From positions 22,678-86,677 of the forward strand of contig JAOQAK010000016.1 of the NCBI GenBank assembly GCA_025963635.1: a DNA stretch of 64,000 bases, read 5' to 3'. A program made the translations under genes and the position numbers. The notes under the pieces were generated by a model. That model made no database searches, was not told the origin of the DNA, and worked only from the letters and a program-made list of their open reading frames with translations. The stretch is from Ferruginibacter sp. GTDB taxonomy: Bacteria; Bacteroidota; Bacteroidia; Chitinophagales; Chitinophagaceae. This document shows, piece after piece, positions 26,298 through 37,241 of this stretch. How positions within the stretch are numbered: the first letter of the stretch is position 1; the number at the start of each line of letters is the position of its first letter.

Positions 26298-26774
26298 TCA
26301 TTTAAGAGCGGAAGGTTTTTTTATAAAAACCAATGACACGGAATTGATGCAATATCGCAGTCCGGTTGGCCTGGGCCCGTCTTCAAAAACATGCCCTAAA
26401 TGCGCTCCGCACCTGCTGCAGGTAACCTTTGTGCGGTCCATGTTGTAACTGTTATCGTTTTCATCCACAATGGCGTTTTTACTAATGGTTTGCCAAAAGC
26501 TTGGCCAACCCGTACCGCTCTCAAATTTAGTAGCGGAGCTAAACAACTCCTGGTCGCAACATACGCATTTATAAATACCATTTTCATGATTATTCCAATA
26601 CTTGCCCGAGAACGCCCGTTCGGTGCCCTCCTTCCGGGTAACCTGGTATGCTTCGGGAGTAAGCGTTTTTTTCCATTCTGCATCGGTTTTGGTTACAGTA
26701 AAATGATGTGTTTGCGAAAATGCCGCAAAAGTGGCTACCGTCAATATCATTGTTAAAAAGAAGTACCTGGTCAT
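26298..26774 (-). CDS. msrB: Exported peptide-methionine (R)-S-oxide reductase
   Basis: A 158-residue MsrB with an N-terminal signal peptide (MTRYFFLTMILTVATFAAFS), so it should act in the periplasm on oxidised surface proteins. The zinc-binding pairs Cys70/Cys73 and Cys119/Cys122, the GTGWPSFW substrate pocket and the catalytic Cys142 in RYCINS are intact. It has no MsrA fusion, and msrA is not nearby. An exported stand-alone MsrB needs a periplasmic electron donor, which is not in this window. Confidence 0.95.
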   Translation of the reverse strand: MTRYFFLTMILTVATFAAFSQTHHFTVTKTDAEWKKTLTPEAYQVTRKEGTERAFSGKYWNNHENGIYKCVCCDQELFSSATKFESGTGWPSFWQTISKNAIVDENDNSYNMDRTKVTCSRCGAHLGHVFEDGPRPTGLRYCINSVSLVFIKKPSALK

Positions 26775-26909
26775 AAGTATATAAATTGTAGTAAATGAAT
26801 GTACAAAAATTACGAAAGTGGAAGCATACAGGTTTTAATAGTGATAAACTTTTAACAGTTTCAACAAAATGGCCGCTGTGTTGTAATTTATAAACAAAAA
26901 TATTTTATC

Positions 26910-27077
26910 ATGGGAGTCTGGAGCCAGGTTGCACAATATCTGTATTTAAAGAAGAAGGATCCGAATGCACCTAATACAAAATTCGTGAAGTACATGCATG
27001 GTATCAACAGGATTTCTATCTTCCTGTTTCTTGCAGGAATGATTATTCTTATTATAAAATTATTCAGAAGAGGATAA
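26910..27077 (+). CDS. DUF6728-like 55-residue membrane protein
   Basis: A short plus-strand gene encoding MGVWSQVAQYLYLKKKDPNA, then a basic segment TKFVKYMHGINRISIF and one membrane helix LFLAGMIILIIKLF, ending RRG. This N-terminal amphipathic stretch plus single C-terminal helix matches small conserved Bacteroidota proteins that I recall as DUF6728. It is below the usual length cut-off of gene finders. It is divergent from msrB and convergent with lpxB, whose end is only about 105 nt away. Function is unknown. Confidence 0.8.
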   Translation: MGVWSQVAQYLYLKKKDPNAPNTKFVKYMHGINRISIFLFLAGMIILIIKLFRRG

Positions 27078-27158
27078 GAAGGACAATCAAGGGGCAATAA
27101 GCAATCATCACCGATGAACGGGAAATGATTAATACGCAAGCAAAATGATCCAGGGTGA

Positions 27159-27190
27159 CCATCAACCTTCACCTTCAACCATCAACCTTC
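27159..27190. repeat. CTTCAAC-type heptad array overlapping the lpxB stop
   Basis: Words CCATCAA, CCTTCAC, CTTCAAC, CATCAAC, CTTC run up to and across the TGA stop codon of lpxB (27184-27182, minus strand), so the stop itself is part of the repeat (GGTTGATGG in the sense of lpxB). Confidence 0.7.
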
Positions 27191-28294
27191 TGCAGTCAAA
27201 AACCTGTAAATACTCTCTGCAGCATTTGCTGAGGCATTCCCCCCCTGGCTTAATAAGTTTTTTAAAGCCCTATAATCTTCCTTTAGTTGCGCCTTTTTAG
27301 CGGGATCGAATAGATTTTTTTTTAATTCCAATGTCAGATTTTCAACGGTCATTTCATCCTGGATGAGTTCTTTTACAACTTCTTTATCCATGATGAGGTT
27401 AACAAGACAAATGTATTTGATCCTAATCAGCCGTTTGGCAATGTGGAACGAAATGGGGTTGCCCTTGTAGCACACTACTTCCGGCACACCAAACAAAGCA
27501 GTCTCCAAAGTAGCGGTGCCGCTGGTAACCAGTGCAGCCCTGGATTTGGCCAATAAAGGATAAGTTTGGTTGATCACCGAAGAAACATTTTTATAAGGAG
27601 CCAACAGTTCATCATAAAAAGCAGGTTCGATGCCTGGCGCCTTCGCAACAACAAAACTATAGTCCGGGAAATCGTTTGCTACCGCAAGCATGACAGGCAA
27701 TTTTTTTAGAATCTCCTGCTTCCTGCTGCCCGGCAACAATGCAATTACAGCAGAGTTATCGGTTTCTGCCCTGACATTCTCCGCCCGAAATTCATCTATC
27801 ACCTGTACCAACGGGTGGCCCACATATTCCACCTCGAAATTCCATTTTTTGTAAAAAGCTGTTTCAAAAGGCAAGATGACCAGCATCTTATCAACATCTC
27901 TTTTAATGGCCTTCACACGACTTTCCTTCCATGCCCACACCTGTGGCGAAATATAAAAGATCACTTTTATGTTTTGCCTTTTTGCCCATGCAGCAATTCT
28001 TAAGTTAAAGCCGGGATAATCAATCAACACCAATATATCAGGTTTGTATTGAACAATATCTTCTTTGCAGAAGGCAAGATTTCGAAAGATTGTCCGCAGG
28101 TTTTTAATCACTTCAATAAAACCCATAAAGGCTAACTGCCTGTAATGCATCACCAGTTTGGCACCCGCGGCCTCCATTTTATCGCCGCCCCAGCAACGAA
28201 AATCTGCTGCAAGATCCAGAAGTTTCAATTCTTTGACGAGGTTACTGCCATGCAGATCGCCACTCGCTTCTCCTGCTATAATGTAATACTTCAT
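27182..28294 (-). CDS. lpxB: Lipid-A-disaccharide synthase
   Basis: A 370-residue GT19 enzyme that joins UDP-diacylglucosamine and lipid X to tetraacyldisaccharide 1-phosphate at the inner membrane. The N-terminal MKYYIIAGEASGDLHGSNLV, YISPQVWAWKESRVKAIKRD, LPGSRKQEI and SGTATLETALFGVPEVVCYK motifs are all present. An imperfect -7 box (CTTATTTTG) lies 4 nt before the ATG at 28294. Its C-terminus runs straight into a heptad repeat that provides the stop. Other lpx genes are not adjacent. Confidence 0.97.
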   Translation of the reverse strand: MKYYIIAGEASGDLHGSNLVKELKLLDLAADFRCWGGDKMEAAGAKLVMHYRQLAFMGFIEVIKNLRTIFRNLAFCKEDIVQYKPDILVLIDYPGFNLRIAAWAKRQNIKVIFYISPQVWAWKESRVKAIKRDVDKMLVILPFETAFYKKWNFEVEYVGHPLVQVIDEFRAENVRAETDNSAVIALLPGSRKQEILKKLPVMLAVANDFPDYSFVVAKAPGIEPAFYDELLAPYKNVSSVINQTYPLLAKSRAALVTSGTATLETALFGVPEVVCYKGNPISFHIAKRLIRIKYICLVNLIMDKEVVKELIQDEMTVENLTLELKKNLFDPAKKAQLKEDYRALKNLLSQGGNASANAAESIYRFLTAEG

Positions 28295-28564
28295 GCTGCA
28301 AAATAAGTCTGCAATTTAACTGAAACTATGGCAAGCCGCCACAATACTGCTAAAAAGCAAATTTGCAAACCACAGTTTACTTAACTACCCGATAACAAAT
28401 AATGGCGTCCCCGGATGTAAAAAAGATCTTAATCCAACAACCTTTGCAAATAGCGTTGTCGAAAGGCTTTGATGAGTGGTAGAGTGTGCTGAATAGTTCT
28501 GAATATATTTGCAACATCCGGGGCTAAGAATCTTCTCCTATTTAAAAATAAACAAGAAAATAGG

Positions 28565-28616
28565 ATAGTATACAAAAATACTATTAGCTTTGCAACAGTT
28601 TACTACGCAACTATTG
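28565..28616. promoter_or_regulatory. Candidate MarR operators flanking a promoter
   Basis: ATAGTAT-ACAAAA-ATACTAT (28565-28584) is a perfect 7-bp inverted repeat directly before the -7 box. CAACAGTT-TACTACGC-AACTATTG (28593-28616) is an 8-bp inverted repeat with one mismatch directly after it. Both positions would block RNA polymerase, as expected for autoregulation by the MarR-type product. Confidence 0.5.
28585..28592 (+). promoter_or_regulatory. -7 promoter box TAGCTTTG for the MarR-type gene
   Basis: Exact TAnnTTTG match, 28 nt before the ATG at 28621, wedged between two inverted repeats. Confidence 0.6.
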
Positions 28617-28620
28617 ATAT

Positions 28621-29061
28621 ATGAACTGTAAAGAAATGCCGGATACATTGGGGTTTATGATTGTTCATACAGGTAAATTACTGTTGAAAACAATCAACGG
28701 TACATTTTCGGCGCTAACAAAGGAGATTACTTTCGAACAGATGGGTGTACTCTATTATATTTCACGCAGCAATAATAAAGAGATGATTCAACAGGATATT
28801 GCTGAGGTGATGGATAAAACAAAGTCGGCTATTTTAAGATCGATTGATATACTGGAAGAGAAAGGATTTGTGAAACGCTTGCCAGTAGCAGGGGACAGGA
28901 GAAAAAATGTAATTGAATTAACTGAGAGCGGAAAAGCGGTAATTGAGAAAATGCACGAAAATTTTATGGAACGTGATCAGATATTAAAACAAGGAATTGA
29001 TCAGAAAGACCTAGAGACCTGCATGTTTGTTTTATCAACCATTCAGCAAAAATGCAAATAA
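28621..29061 (+). CDS. MarR-family transcriptional regulator
   Basis: A 146-residue winged-helix protein. The order helix, helix, recognition helix (IAEVMDKTKSAILRSIDILE) and wing (VKRLPVAGDRRKNVIELTESGK) is the MarR pattern, with the conserved wing Asp-Arg-Arg. Such proteins bind as dimers to short palindromes and release them on ligand binding or oxidation. It lies 97 nt upstream of spt on the same strand, with palindromes around its own promoter, so it is a likely autoregulator and a candidate local regulator of the sphingolipid operon. The ligand is unknown. Confidence 0.9.
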   Translation: MNCKEMPDTLGFMIVHTGKLLLKTINGTFSALTKEITFEQMGVLYYISRSNNKEMIQQDIAEVMDKTKSAILRSIDILEEKGFVKRLPVAGDRRKNVIELTESGKAVIEKMHENFMERDQILKQGIDQKDLETCMFVLSTIQQKCK

Positions 29062-29149
29062 CCTAAGGCAAATTATTTTAAAAAATTTTAGTTTACCCAA
29101 TAAATTTTATCTATTTTTCAATGGGCATATGCCTAAGGAAACTCTTTAA

Positions 29150-31484
<2,335 letters not shown>

Positions 31485-31488
<4 letters not shown>

Positions 31489-32471
31489 GCGACAGCGTTT
31501 TAATTACAGGTGCAAGTGGATTTTTGGGTTACCATATTATTCTAGCAGCAATTGAAAATGGACTGGAAGTATATGCAGCAATAAGAAAGAACAGTGATAT
31601 CGGGCACCTGAAAGAATTGCCCTTAAAATATCTCACACTCAATTACGAAGACGCAGAGGAGATGAGCAGGCAGTTAGCCGATAACCGGATTAATTATATC
31701 ATCCATGCTGCAGGCGTTACCAAGGCCACCCGGCAGGAAGTATACGACCAAATCAACGCCAACTACACCCTAAACCTTGCAAAGGCGGCGGAAAAATCAG
31801 GCTACCATTTTAAAAAGATGGTTTTTATAAGTAGCCTTGCAGCAGTAGGCCCCTTACCTGATGATCGTAGTAAAATAACAGAAGAAACTACCCCCAACCC
31901 CGTTACTGCTTATGGCCGAAGTAAGTTACTGGCAGAAATTGGCCTGGCAGCTATGGCAATCCCAACTGCAATCTTACGCCCTACTGCAATATATGGCCCA
32001 AGAGATAAAGACATTTTTATAATGGTTAAAACGGTGAATAAGGGCCTCGATCCTTATATCGGAAAAACACTTCAGCTGTTAAGCTTTGTACACGCAAAAG
32101 ATGTGGCGGATGTGGCCGTGGCGGCAGTCCGTATACCGAATGCCGTGGGGATTTATAATATTACAGATGGCAATAGCTACGACCGTTACCGGTTTTCAGA
32201 TATTATCAAAATAATATTAAAAAAGAAAGCATTCAGGTTTCATATACCACTTCCGCTGGTGAAACTACTTGCCTATTTTTTAGAAACAACCAATGGCTGG
32301 CTCAAAAAACCTTCGGTCATTAACCGCGAAAAACTTCATGAATTGGCAGCTAAGAATTGGGTATGCGATATAAGTAAGGCTAAGAAAGAATTGGCCTATG
32401 CTCCGAAATTTGATTTGCAATCCGGGTTAGAGGATTCCCTCTCGTGGTATGCAAAAAATAAATGGCTTTAA
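31485..32471 (+). CDS. SDR-type NAD(P)-dependent reductase, putative ceramide reductase
   Basis: A 328-residue extended short-chain dehydrogenase. The nucleotide-binding GASGFLG is at 9-15, and the catalytic Ser-Tyr-Lys set includes ISSLAAVG and YGRSK (Tyr143, Lys147). The family is mostly annotated as epimerase/dehydratase. Next to spt and the GNAT-like gene it fits CerR, which reduces the 3-keto group of the acylated base in the bacterial pathway. It overlaps the preceding gene by ATGA. A role in 3-beta-hydroxysteroid-like lipid chemistry would be the alternative. Confidence 0.8.
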
Positions 32472-32509
32472 TTCTTATTAAACAAACATTTATCATTAAA
32501 ACATACAAT

Positions 32510-33835
32510 ATGAAACAACACATCACTCCCGCCGAAGGACGATTGGGTATTTTGATCCCGGGCCTCGGTGCAGTAGCCACCACATTCATAGCAGGTGTGG
32601 AAGCCGTTAAGAAAGGAATCGCAAAACCAATCGGCTCTTTAACGCAAATGGGTAATATCCGGCTGGGAAAAAGAACTGAAAACAGGTTTCCGGCGATCAA
32701 TGATTTTGTTCCACTGGCCCAACTGAGCGATATCGCTTTTGGTGGCTGGGATATTTATGAGGACAATGTTTATGAGGCGGCAGTGAATGCGAAAGTACTT
32801 GAAACCTCCTTGTTGCAAGCCATCAAAACAGAACTGGAAGCAATTAAACCAATGAAGGCGGTTTTTGATCGTTCTTATGTTGCTAATCTCGATGGTACCA
32901 ATGTAAAAACCGGCGCTACCAAGTACGACCTGGCAATGCAGGTAATTGAAGACATCGAAAATTTTAAAATCATTAATAATTGCAATCGCGTGGTGATTGT
33001 ATGGTGCGGTAGTACTGAAAAATACATCCAGTCAACCGATATCCACAGCAGTATTGAAAAATTTGAAGCAGCGCTTAAAAACAACGAACCCCTGATTGCA
33101 CCAAGCATGATCTATGCTTATGCGGCTATCAAAAGCGGTGTGCCTTTTGCAAACGGCGCTCCTAATTTAACCTGCGATATTCCTGCATTGATAGAACTGG
33201 CGAAGGAAACCCAAACCCCCATCGGCGGAAAGGATTTCAAAACCGGCCAAACCTTAATGAAAACAATTTTAGCCCCTGGATTGCATGCAAGGGCATTAGG
33301 TGTGAGTGGCTGGTTTAGTACCAATATTTTAGGCAACAGGGATGGCTATGTACTGGATCACCCCGATAATTTTAAAACAAAAGAAGTTTCCAAACTGAGT
33401 GTACTGGATGAAATATTCAGGCCCGAATTAAACCCGGATCTGTACGGTGAAATGTATCATAAAGTCAGGATCAATTATTACCCGCCGCGTGGTGACAACA
33501 AAGAAAGCTGGGATAATATTGACATCTTCGGCTGGCTGGGTTATCCAATGCAGATCAAGATCAATTTCCTATGCAGGGATTCGATTCTTGCAGCGCCAAT
33601 TGTATTAGATCTTGCTTTATTACTTGATCTTGCAAAACGTTCAGAAATGAGTGGTATACAGGAATGGTTATCATTTTACTTTAAATCACCGCAAACATTG
33701 CCTGAATTAAGTCCTGAACACGACATTTTCAAACAACTGATGAAGATGCAGAACACATTGCGTCATATCATGGGTGAAGACCTGATCACGCATCTTGGCT
33801 TGGATTACTACCAGGAACTTGTTGAAACATTATGA
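32510..33835 (+). CDS. Inositol-3-phosphate (myo-inositol-1-phosphate) synthase
   Basis: A 441-residue NAD-dependent isomerase that turns glucose 6-phosphate into inositol phosphate. The N-terminal GILIPGLGAVATTFIAG (13-29), central APSMIYAYAAIKSGVPFANG, GGKDFKTGQT and LGNRDGYVLDH with the following lysines are conserved family features. ATG at 32510 gives MKQHITPAEGRLG. The in-frame upstream ATG at 32462 lies inside the previous gene and is rejected. It ends overlapping the PgpA-like gene by ATGA. It supplies the headgroup precursor for the lipids made by the following genes. Confidence 0.95.
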   Translation: MKQHITPAEGRLGILIPGLGAVATTFIAGVEAVKKGIAKPIGSLTQMGNIRLGKRTENRFPAINDFVPLAQLSDIAFGGWDIYEDNVYEAAVNAKVLETSLLQAIKTELEAIKPMKAVFDRSYVANLDGTNVKTGATKYDLAMQVIEDIENFKIINNCNRVVIVWCGSTEKYIQSTDIHSSIEKFEAALKNNEPLIAPSMIYAYAAIKSGVPFANGAPNLTCDIPALIELAKETQTPIGGKDFKTGQTLMKTILAPGLHARALGVSGWFSTNILGNRDGYVLDHPDNFKTKEVSKLSVLDEIFRPELNPDLYGEMYHKVRINYYPPRGDNKESWDNIDIFGWLGYPMQIKINFLCRDSILAAPIVLDLALLLDLAKRSEMSGIQEWLSFYFKSPQTLPELSPEHDIFKQLMKMQNTLRHIMGEDLITHLGLDYYQELVETL

Positions 33836-34284
33836 TAAAATTTCATACACTCGTTGCATCTGTACTGGGTATTGGTTACGTAGGTAAAGGCGGAGGAACA
33901 GCAGCAGCGGTGGTGTATTGTATTATTTGGTTTTTACTGCCTGCCGGTTATGAAAAAAGTAACTGGCAGGTTGTAATTACACTGCTTATCATTGGTATTG
34001 GTATATGGAGTTCGAACATCGTAGATAGTATTTGGGGCACAGACAGCAGCAAGGTAGTTATAGATGAAGTTGCAGGAATGGCGATCGCTTTATTATATGT
34101 ACCACAGCAGCTGCAATATGTGCTGATTAGCCTTGTTGCGTTTAGATTCTTTGATATCGTAAAACCGCTTGGAGTTAGAAATTTAGAGATATTGCCCAGG
34201 GGCTGGGGCGTAATGGCGGATGATGTTTTAGCAGGAATATATGCTCTCCTGGTGATTCAATTGTGGATGTGGATAGCGACTTAA
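33832..34284 (+). CDS. PgpA-like phosphatase, putative phosphatidylinositol-phosphate phosphatase
   Basis: A 150-residue membrane protein of the phosphatidylglycerophosphatase A family, with the signatures VVIDEVAG, FRFFDIVKPLGVRNLE and GWGVMADDVLAG that carry the metal-binding acidic residues. The first PgpA motif is altered to GYVGKGGGTAAA, losing the usual Pro-Gly-Thr. Between inositol-phosphate synthase and the phosphotransferase, the substrate is more likely phosphatidylinositol phosphate than phosphatidylglycerophosphate. A comparable PgpA-like enzyme acts in the inositol-lipid cluster of Bacteroides. It starts within the stop of the previous gene. Confidence 0.85.
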   Translation: MIKFHTLVASVLGIGYVGKGGGTAAAVVYCIIWFLLPAGYEKSNWQVVITLLIIGIGIWSSNIVDSIWGTDSSKVVIDEVAGMAIALLYVPQQLQYVLISLVAFRFFDIVKPLGVRNLEILPRGWGVMADDVLAGIYALLVIQLWMWIAT

Positions 34285-34294
34285 CCGGACGAAA

Positions 34295-34690
34295 ATGAAA
34301 CTATTCCTTAAAGCAAATGTTGCTTCCCTCACCGCAAGTTTCTTCGACTACCTGTTAACTATTGTGCTTAAGCAATTGTTCCTTGTAGATGCGGTAATTG
34401 CCAGTATACTGGGGACGGTCTTTGGAGGAATTATTAATTTTTTAATCGGCAGACACTGGGTGTTCAGGGCTGTGAAAACGCCTTTTTTTCACCAGGGCAA
34501 AAGGTACCTGCTTACCTGGACAGGGAATTTGATTTTAAATGCTTTGGGAGTTTTTGTGTTGATAAGGCTAGCCGGGGTGAATTATATCATCGCAAAAGTA
34601 GTCACATCAATAACGGTTGCAGTTGCTTATAACTACCCTATTCAAAAAAAATATGTTTTTAAAAATATTGATATTGATGAAAAGGACTAA
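34295..34690 (+). CDS. GtrA-family membrane protein
   Basis: A 131-residue protein with four membrane segments and the GtrA pattern (LGTVFGGIINFLIGRHWVFR and AVAYNYPIQKKYVF). Family members are thought to help flip polyprenyl-linked sugars or related lipids. Its place within the inositol-sphingolipid operon suggests a role in moving a lipid or headgroup intermediate across the inner membrane, which is inference. It overlaps the start of the next gene by 14 nt. Confidence 0.88.
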   Translation: MKLFLKANVASLTASFFDYLLTIVLKQLFLVDAVIASILGTVFGGIINFLIGRHWVFRAVKTPFFHQGKRYLLTWTGNLILNALGVFVLIRLAGVNYIIAKVVTSITVAVAYNYPIQKKYVFKNIDIDEKD

Positions 34691-37223
34691 AATAATAATG
34701 ATCACTTCATTATTATTTACCTTGACGTGTTGTGGATTTTTAGCAAACAGTCAAACAGTTGTAAAGGGATTTGTAAGGGATGCAGTAACAATGAAGCCGA
34801 TTCAATTTGTGAGTATTTATTTTGAAGGTGGTAAAGGAGTAACAACAGGCGAAGATGGCAGTTACTCAATCATTACTTACCGCGATAAATTGAACACTCT
34901 AAACTTTTCTTTTACCGGCTACAAAAAGGTTACACGGAAAGTGGCTATCGGGAAAGAGCAGACTATCAATATAGAACTTGACCTGGCTGAATCTTTAAAG
35001 GAAGTTACGGTAAAAACCAGGAAGCGGGCTAAATACAGGAACCGTGATAACCCGGCGGTAGAATTAATTGATCTTGTAATTGAAAATAAAAATAAGAACC
35101 GGATAAAAGCTTATGATTTTGTACAATACCAGCAATATGAGAAACTGTCATTGTCTCTAACCAATAAGCCTGAAAAACTTATTAAAAACAGGCTGTTCAG
35201 AAATTATAAGTTTATCCTCGAAAACATCGATAGTACTACCATTGAGGGCAAATCCCTGTTGCCCATCTATCTTGAAGAAAAGTTGTCGGAAAGATATCTC
35301 CGGAAAAATCCGGAAAAAGATAAAACCATCGTGCTGGGTGAAAAAAAGGTAAATTATGGTGATTTCCTGGATGATAATGGCATCAGCCAATACCTGAAGA
35401 GATTATATGAGGATATCAATATTTACGATAATAATATCACCATCCTCACCACCCAGTTTCTGAGCCCCATTGCTGATATGGGCCCGAGTTTTTATCGTTA
35501 CTTTATTAGAGATACCGTGCAATTGGAAGGTATCAAACTTGTAAAGCTTTATTTCACGCCACGCAATCCGAACGACCTGCTTTTCAGGGGTACCATGTTT
35601 ATTACGCTGGATGGGAATTATGGCGTTCAAAAGATCAGCATGACCATTAGCAAAAATGCCAACCTGAACTGGACCAGGGAACTCAGGATTAACCAGGATT
35701 TCGAAAAAGCAAAAGATGGCCGTTTTCATGTAATTAAAAGCAGTATGCTTACCGAATTTGCGCTTACAAAAAATGCTTCCGGTGGTGTATTGGGCGAAAG
35801 AACCGTTTCTTTTAAAAACTTTTTAACGGATGTTCCGGCGCCCGATAGTATTTACAATGCCAAAGACCTGGTGAATAAAAGCGGTCCTGTCACCGCCCCC
35901 GATAGCTTCTGGATAGCCAACCGGCATAGCCCGTTAACAACAGTTGAAACAAAGGCCTATTATAATATCGACAGCCTGAAGAACATGCGCTCCTTCAAGC
36001 GGTTTGGAGACCTGGTTACCCTGGTGTTTTCCGGCTACAAATCCTTTGGTCCGTGGGAATTGGGAAATACCAATACCTTTTACAGTTTCAACCCTGTGGA
36101 AGGATTTAAACCAAAAGTGGGCGGCCGAACCACCCCGAAATTCAGCAACTTTATTTACTTCGATAATTATATTGCATACGGTTTCAAAGATGAAAAGTTT
36201 AAATACCTGGCGGCGGTAACCTATTCGTTCAATCACAAATCAGTTTATTCTTTCCCGCTCAATTATTTGAGACTTAGTTACCAGTATGATACTAAAATAC
36301 CGGGACAGGAATTATTATTTGTCCAGGAGGATAACCTGTTGCTTTCCTTTAAAAGAGGCAATAACAACAAATGGCTCTACAACAATTTTTTGAAGGCAGA
36401 ATATGTAAGGGAGTTTGGAAAGAATATCAGTTATACATTTGGGTTTAAAAACTGGAAACAGACCCCGGCAGGCGATATCATCTACAAAAAAGTTGCAGAT
36501 AATTCCATTGTAAAAGATCTTACCACTTCAGAATTATCCGCCGAGATAAGGTGGGCGCCTAATGAGCAATTTTACCAGGGAAAAAATTTCAGAATTCCCA
36601 TCATCAATAAATACCCGGTCTTTAAATTTCGTTTTATCGCTGGTGTAAAAGGTTTGATGAAAGGCGAATACAATTACCAGAATATTAGCCTGAACCTTGA
36701 AAAAAGATTCTATTTATCACAGTTAGGGTACACGGACGTAACGTTGGAAGGCGGTCAAATTTTCGGGAAGGTCCCTTTTCCATTGCTTACGATCCATAGG
36801 GCAAACCAAACTTATGCTTACCAGATCAACTCTTACAACCTGATGAACTTTATGGAGTTTGTAAGTGACCGGTACGCTGCGGCCAACTTCGATTTCTATT
36901 TTAATGGATTTTTCTTCAATAAGATACCACTTATAAAGAAGCTGAAACTGAGGGAAGTGGCAAGTTTCAAAGTTTTGTATGGTGGTGTGAGGGATGAAAA
37001 TGATCCGGGTAACGGAGAAGGCCTGTTAAAATTCCCAATAGATAATAATTTAGGAAATCAAACGACATTTGCATTGAACAAGGAACCTTATATAGAAATG
37101 AGTGTTGGTATTGCCAATATTTTCAGGTTGTTAAGGGTTGACTTGGTACGCCGTTTGACATACCTCGATAACCCTGGTATTGCCACCTGGGGTATCAGAA
37201 CAAAAGTTAGGTTTGATTTTTAA
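34677..37223 (+). CDS. DUF5686 / carboxypeptidase-regulatory-like outer-membrane protein
   Basis: An 848-residue secreted protein. MKRTKIIMITSLLFTLTCCG and the following residues to SQ form a signal peptide, which supports ATG at 34677. Residues about 28-115 are a carboxypeptidase-D regulatory-like beta-sandwich (GFVRDAVTMKPIQFVSIYFE). The rest matches the DUF5686 pattern and from about 480 onward shows many alternating strands rich in Tyr and Phe, ending RTKVRFDF, the typical C-terminal aromatic of outer-membrane barrels. There is no TonB box or plug signature. In this operon it is a candidate for placing lipids in, or sensing, the outer membrane. Confidence 0.82.
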   Translation: MKRTKIIMITSLLFTLTCCGFLANSQTVVKGFVRDAVTMKPIQFVSIYFEGGKGVTTGEDGSYSIITYRDKLNTLNFSFTGYKKVTRKVAIGKEQTINIELDLAESLKEVTVKTRKRAKYRNRDNPAVELIDLVIENKNKNRIKAYDFVQYQQYEKLSLSLTNKPEKLIKNRLFRNYKFILENIDSTTIEGKSLLPIYLEEKLSERYLRKNPEKDKTIVLGEKKVNYGDFLDDNGISQYLKRLYEDINIYDNNITILTTQFLSPIADMGPSFYRYFIRDTVQLEGIKLVKLYFTPRNPNDLLFRGTMFITLDGNYGVQKISMTISKNANLNWTRELRINQDFEKAKDGRFHVIKSSMLTEFALTKNASGGVLGERTVSFKNFLTDVPAPDSIYNAKDLVNKSGPVTAPDSFWIANRHSPLTTVETKAYYNIDSLKNMRSFKRFGDLVTLVFSGYKSFGPWELGNTNTFYSFNPVEGFKPKVGGRTTPKFSNFIYFDNYIAYGFKDEKFKYLAAVTYSFNHKSVYSFPLNYLRLSYQYDTKIPGQELLFVQEDNLLLSFKRGNNNKWLYNNFLKAEYVREFGKNISYTFGFKNWKQTPAGDIIYKKVADNSIVKDLTTSELSAEIRWAPNEQFYQGKNFRIPIINKYPVFKFRFIAGVKGLMKGEYNYQNISLNLEKRFYLSQLGYTDVTLEGGQIFGKVPFPLLTIHRANQTYAYQINSYNLMNFMEFVSDRYAAANFDFYFNGFFFNKIPLIKKLKLREVASFKVLYGGVRDENDPGNGEGLLKFPIDNNLGNQTTFALNKEPYIEMSVGIANIFRLLRVDLVRRLTYLDNPGIATWGIRTKVRFDF

Positions 37224-37241
37224 TTATTAAAAAACTGTACA

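Larger units (their letters stand above)
28295..28620. other. Divergent regulatory region lpxB / marR-type gene
   Basis: 326 bases with no credible gene. The right end holds a complete-looking regulatory unit for the plus-strand gene: a 7-bp-arm palindrome, an exact -7 box and a second inverted repeat, all within 56 nt of the ATG. The left part is without recognised signals apart from the lpxB start region. Confidence 0.5.

Noticed and set aside
26888..27178. 96-codon minus-strand frame between msrB and lpxB
   Set aside because: Antisense to the more protein-like 55-residue plus-strand gene at 26910-27077 and includes heptad repeat sequence.
34617..34676. 20-residue N-terminal extension of the DUF5686 protein
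   Set aside because: It lies inside the GtrA gene and hides the signal peptide; ATG at 34677 gives a normal secreted N-terminus.
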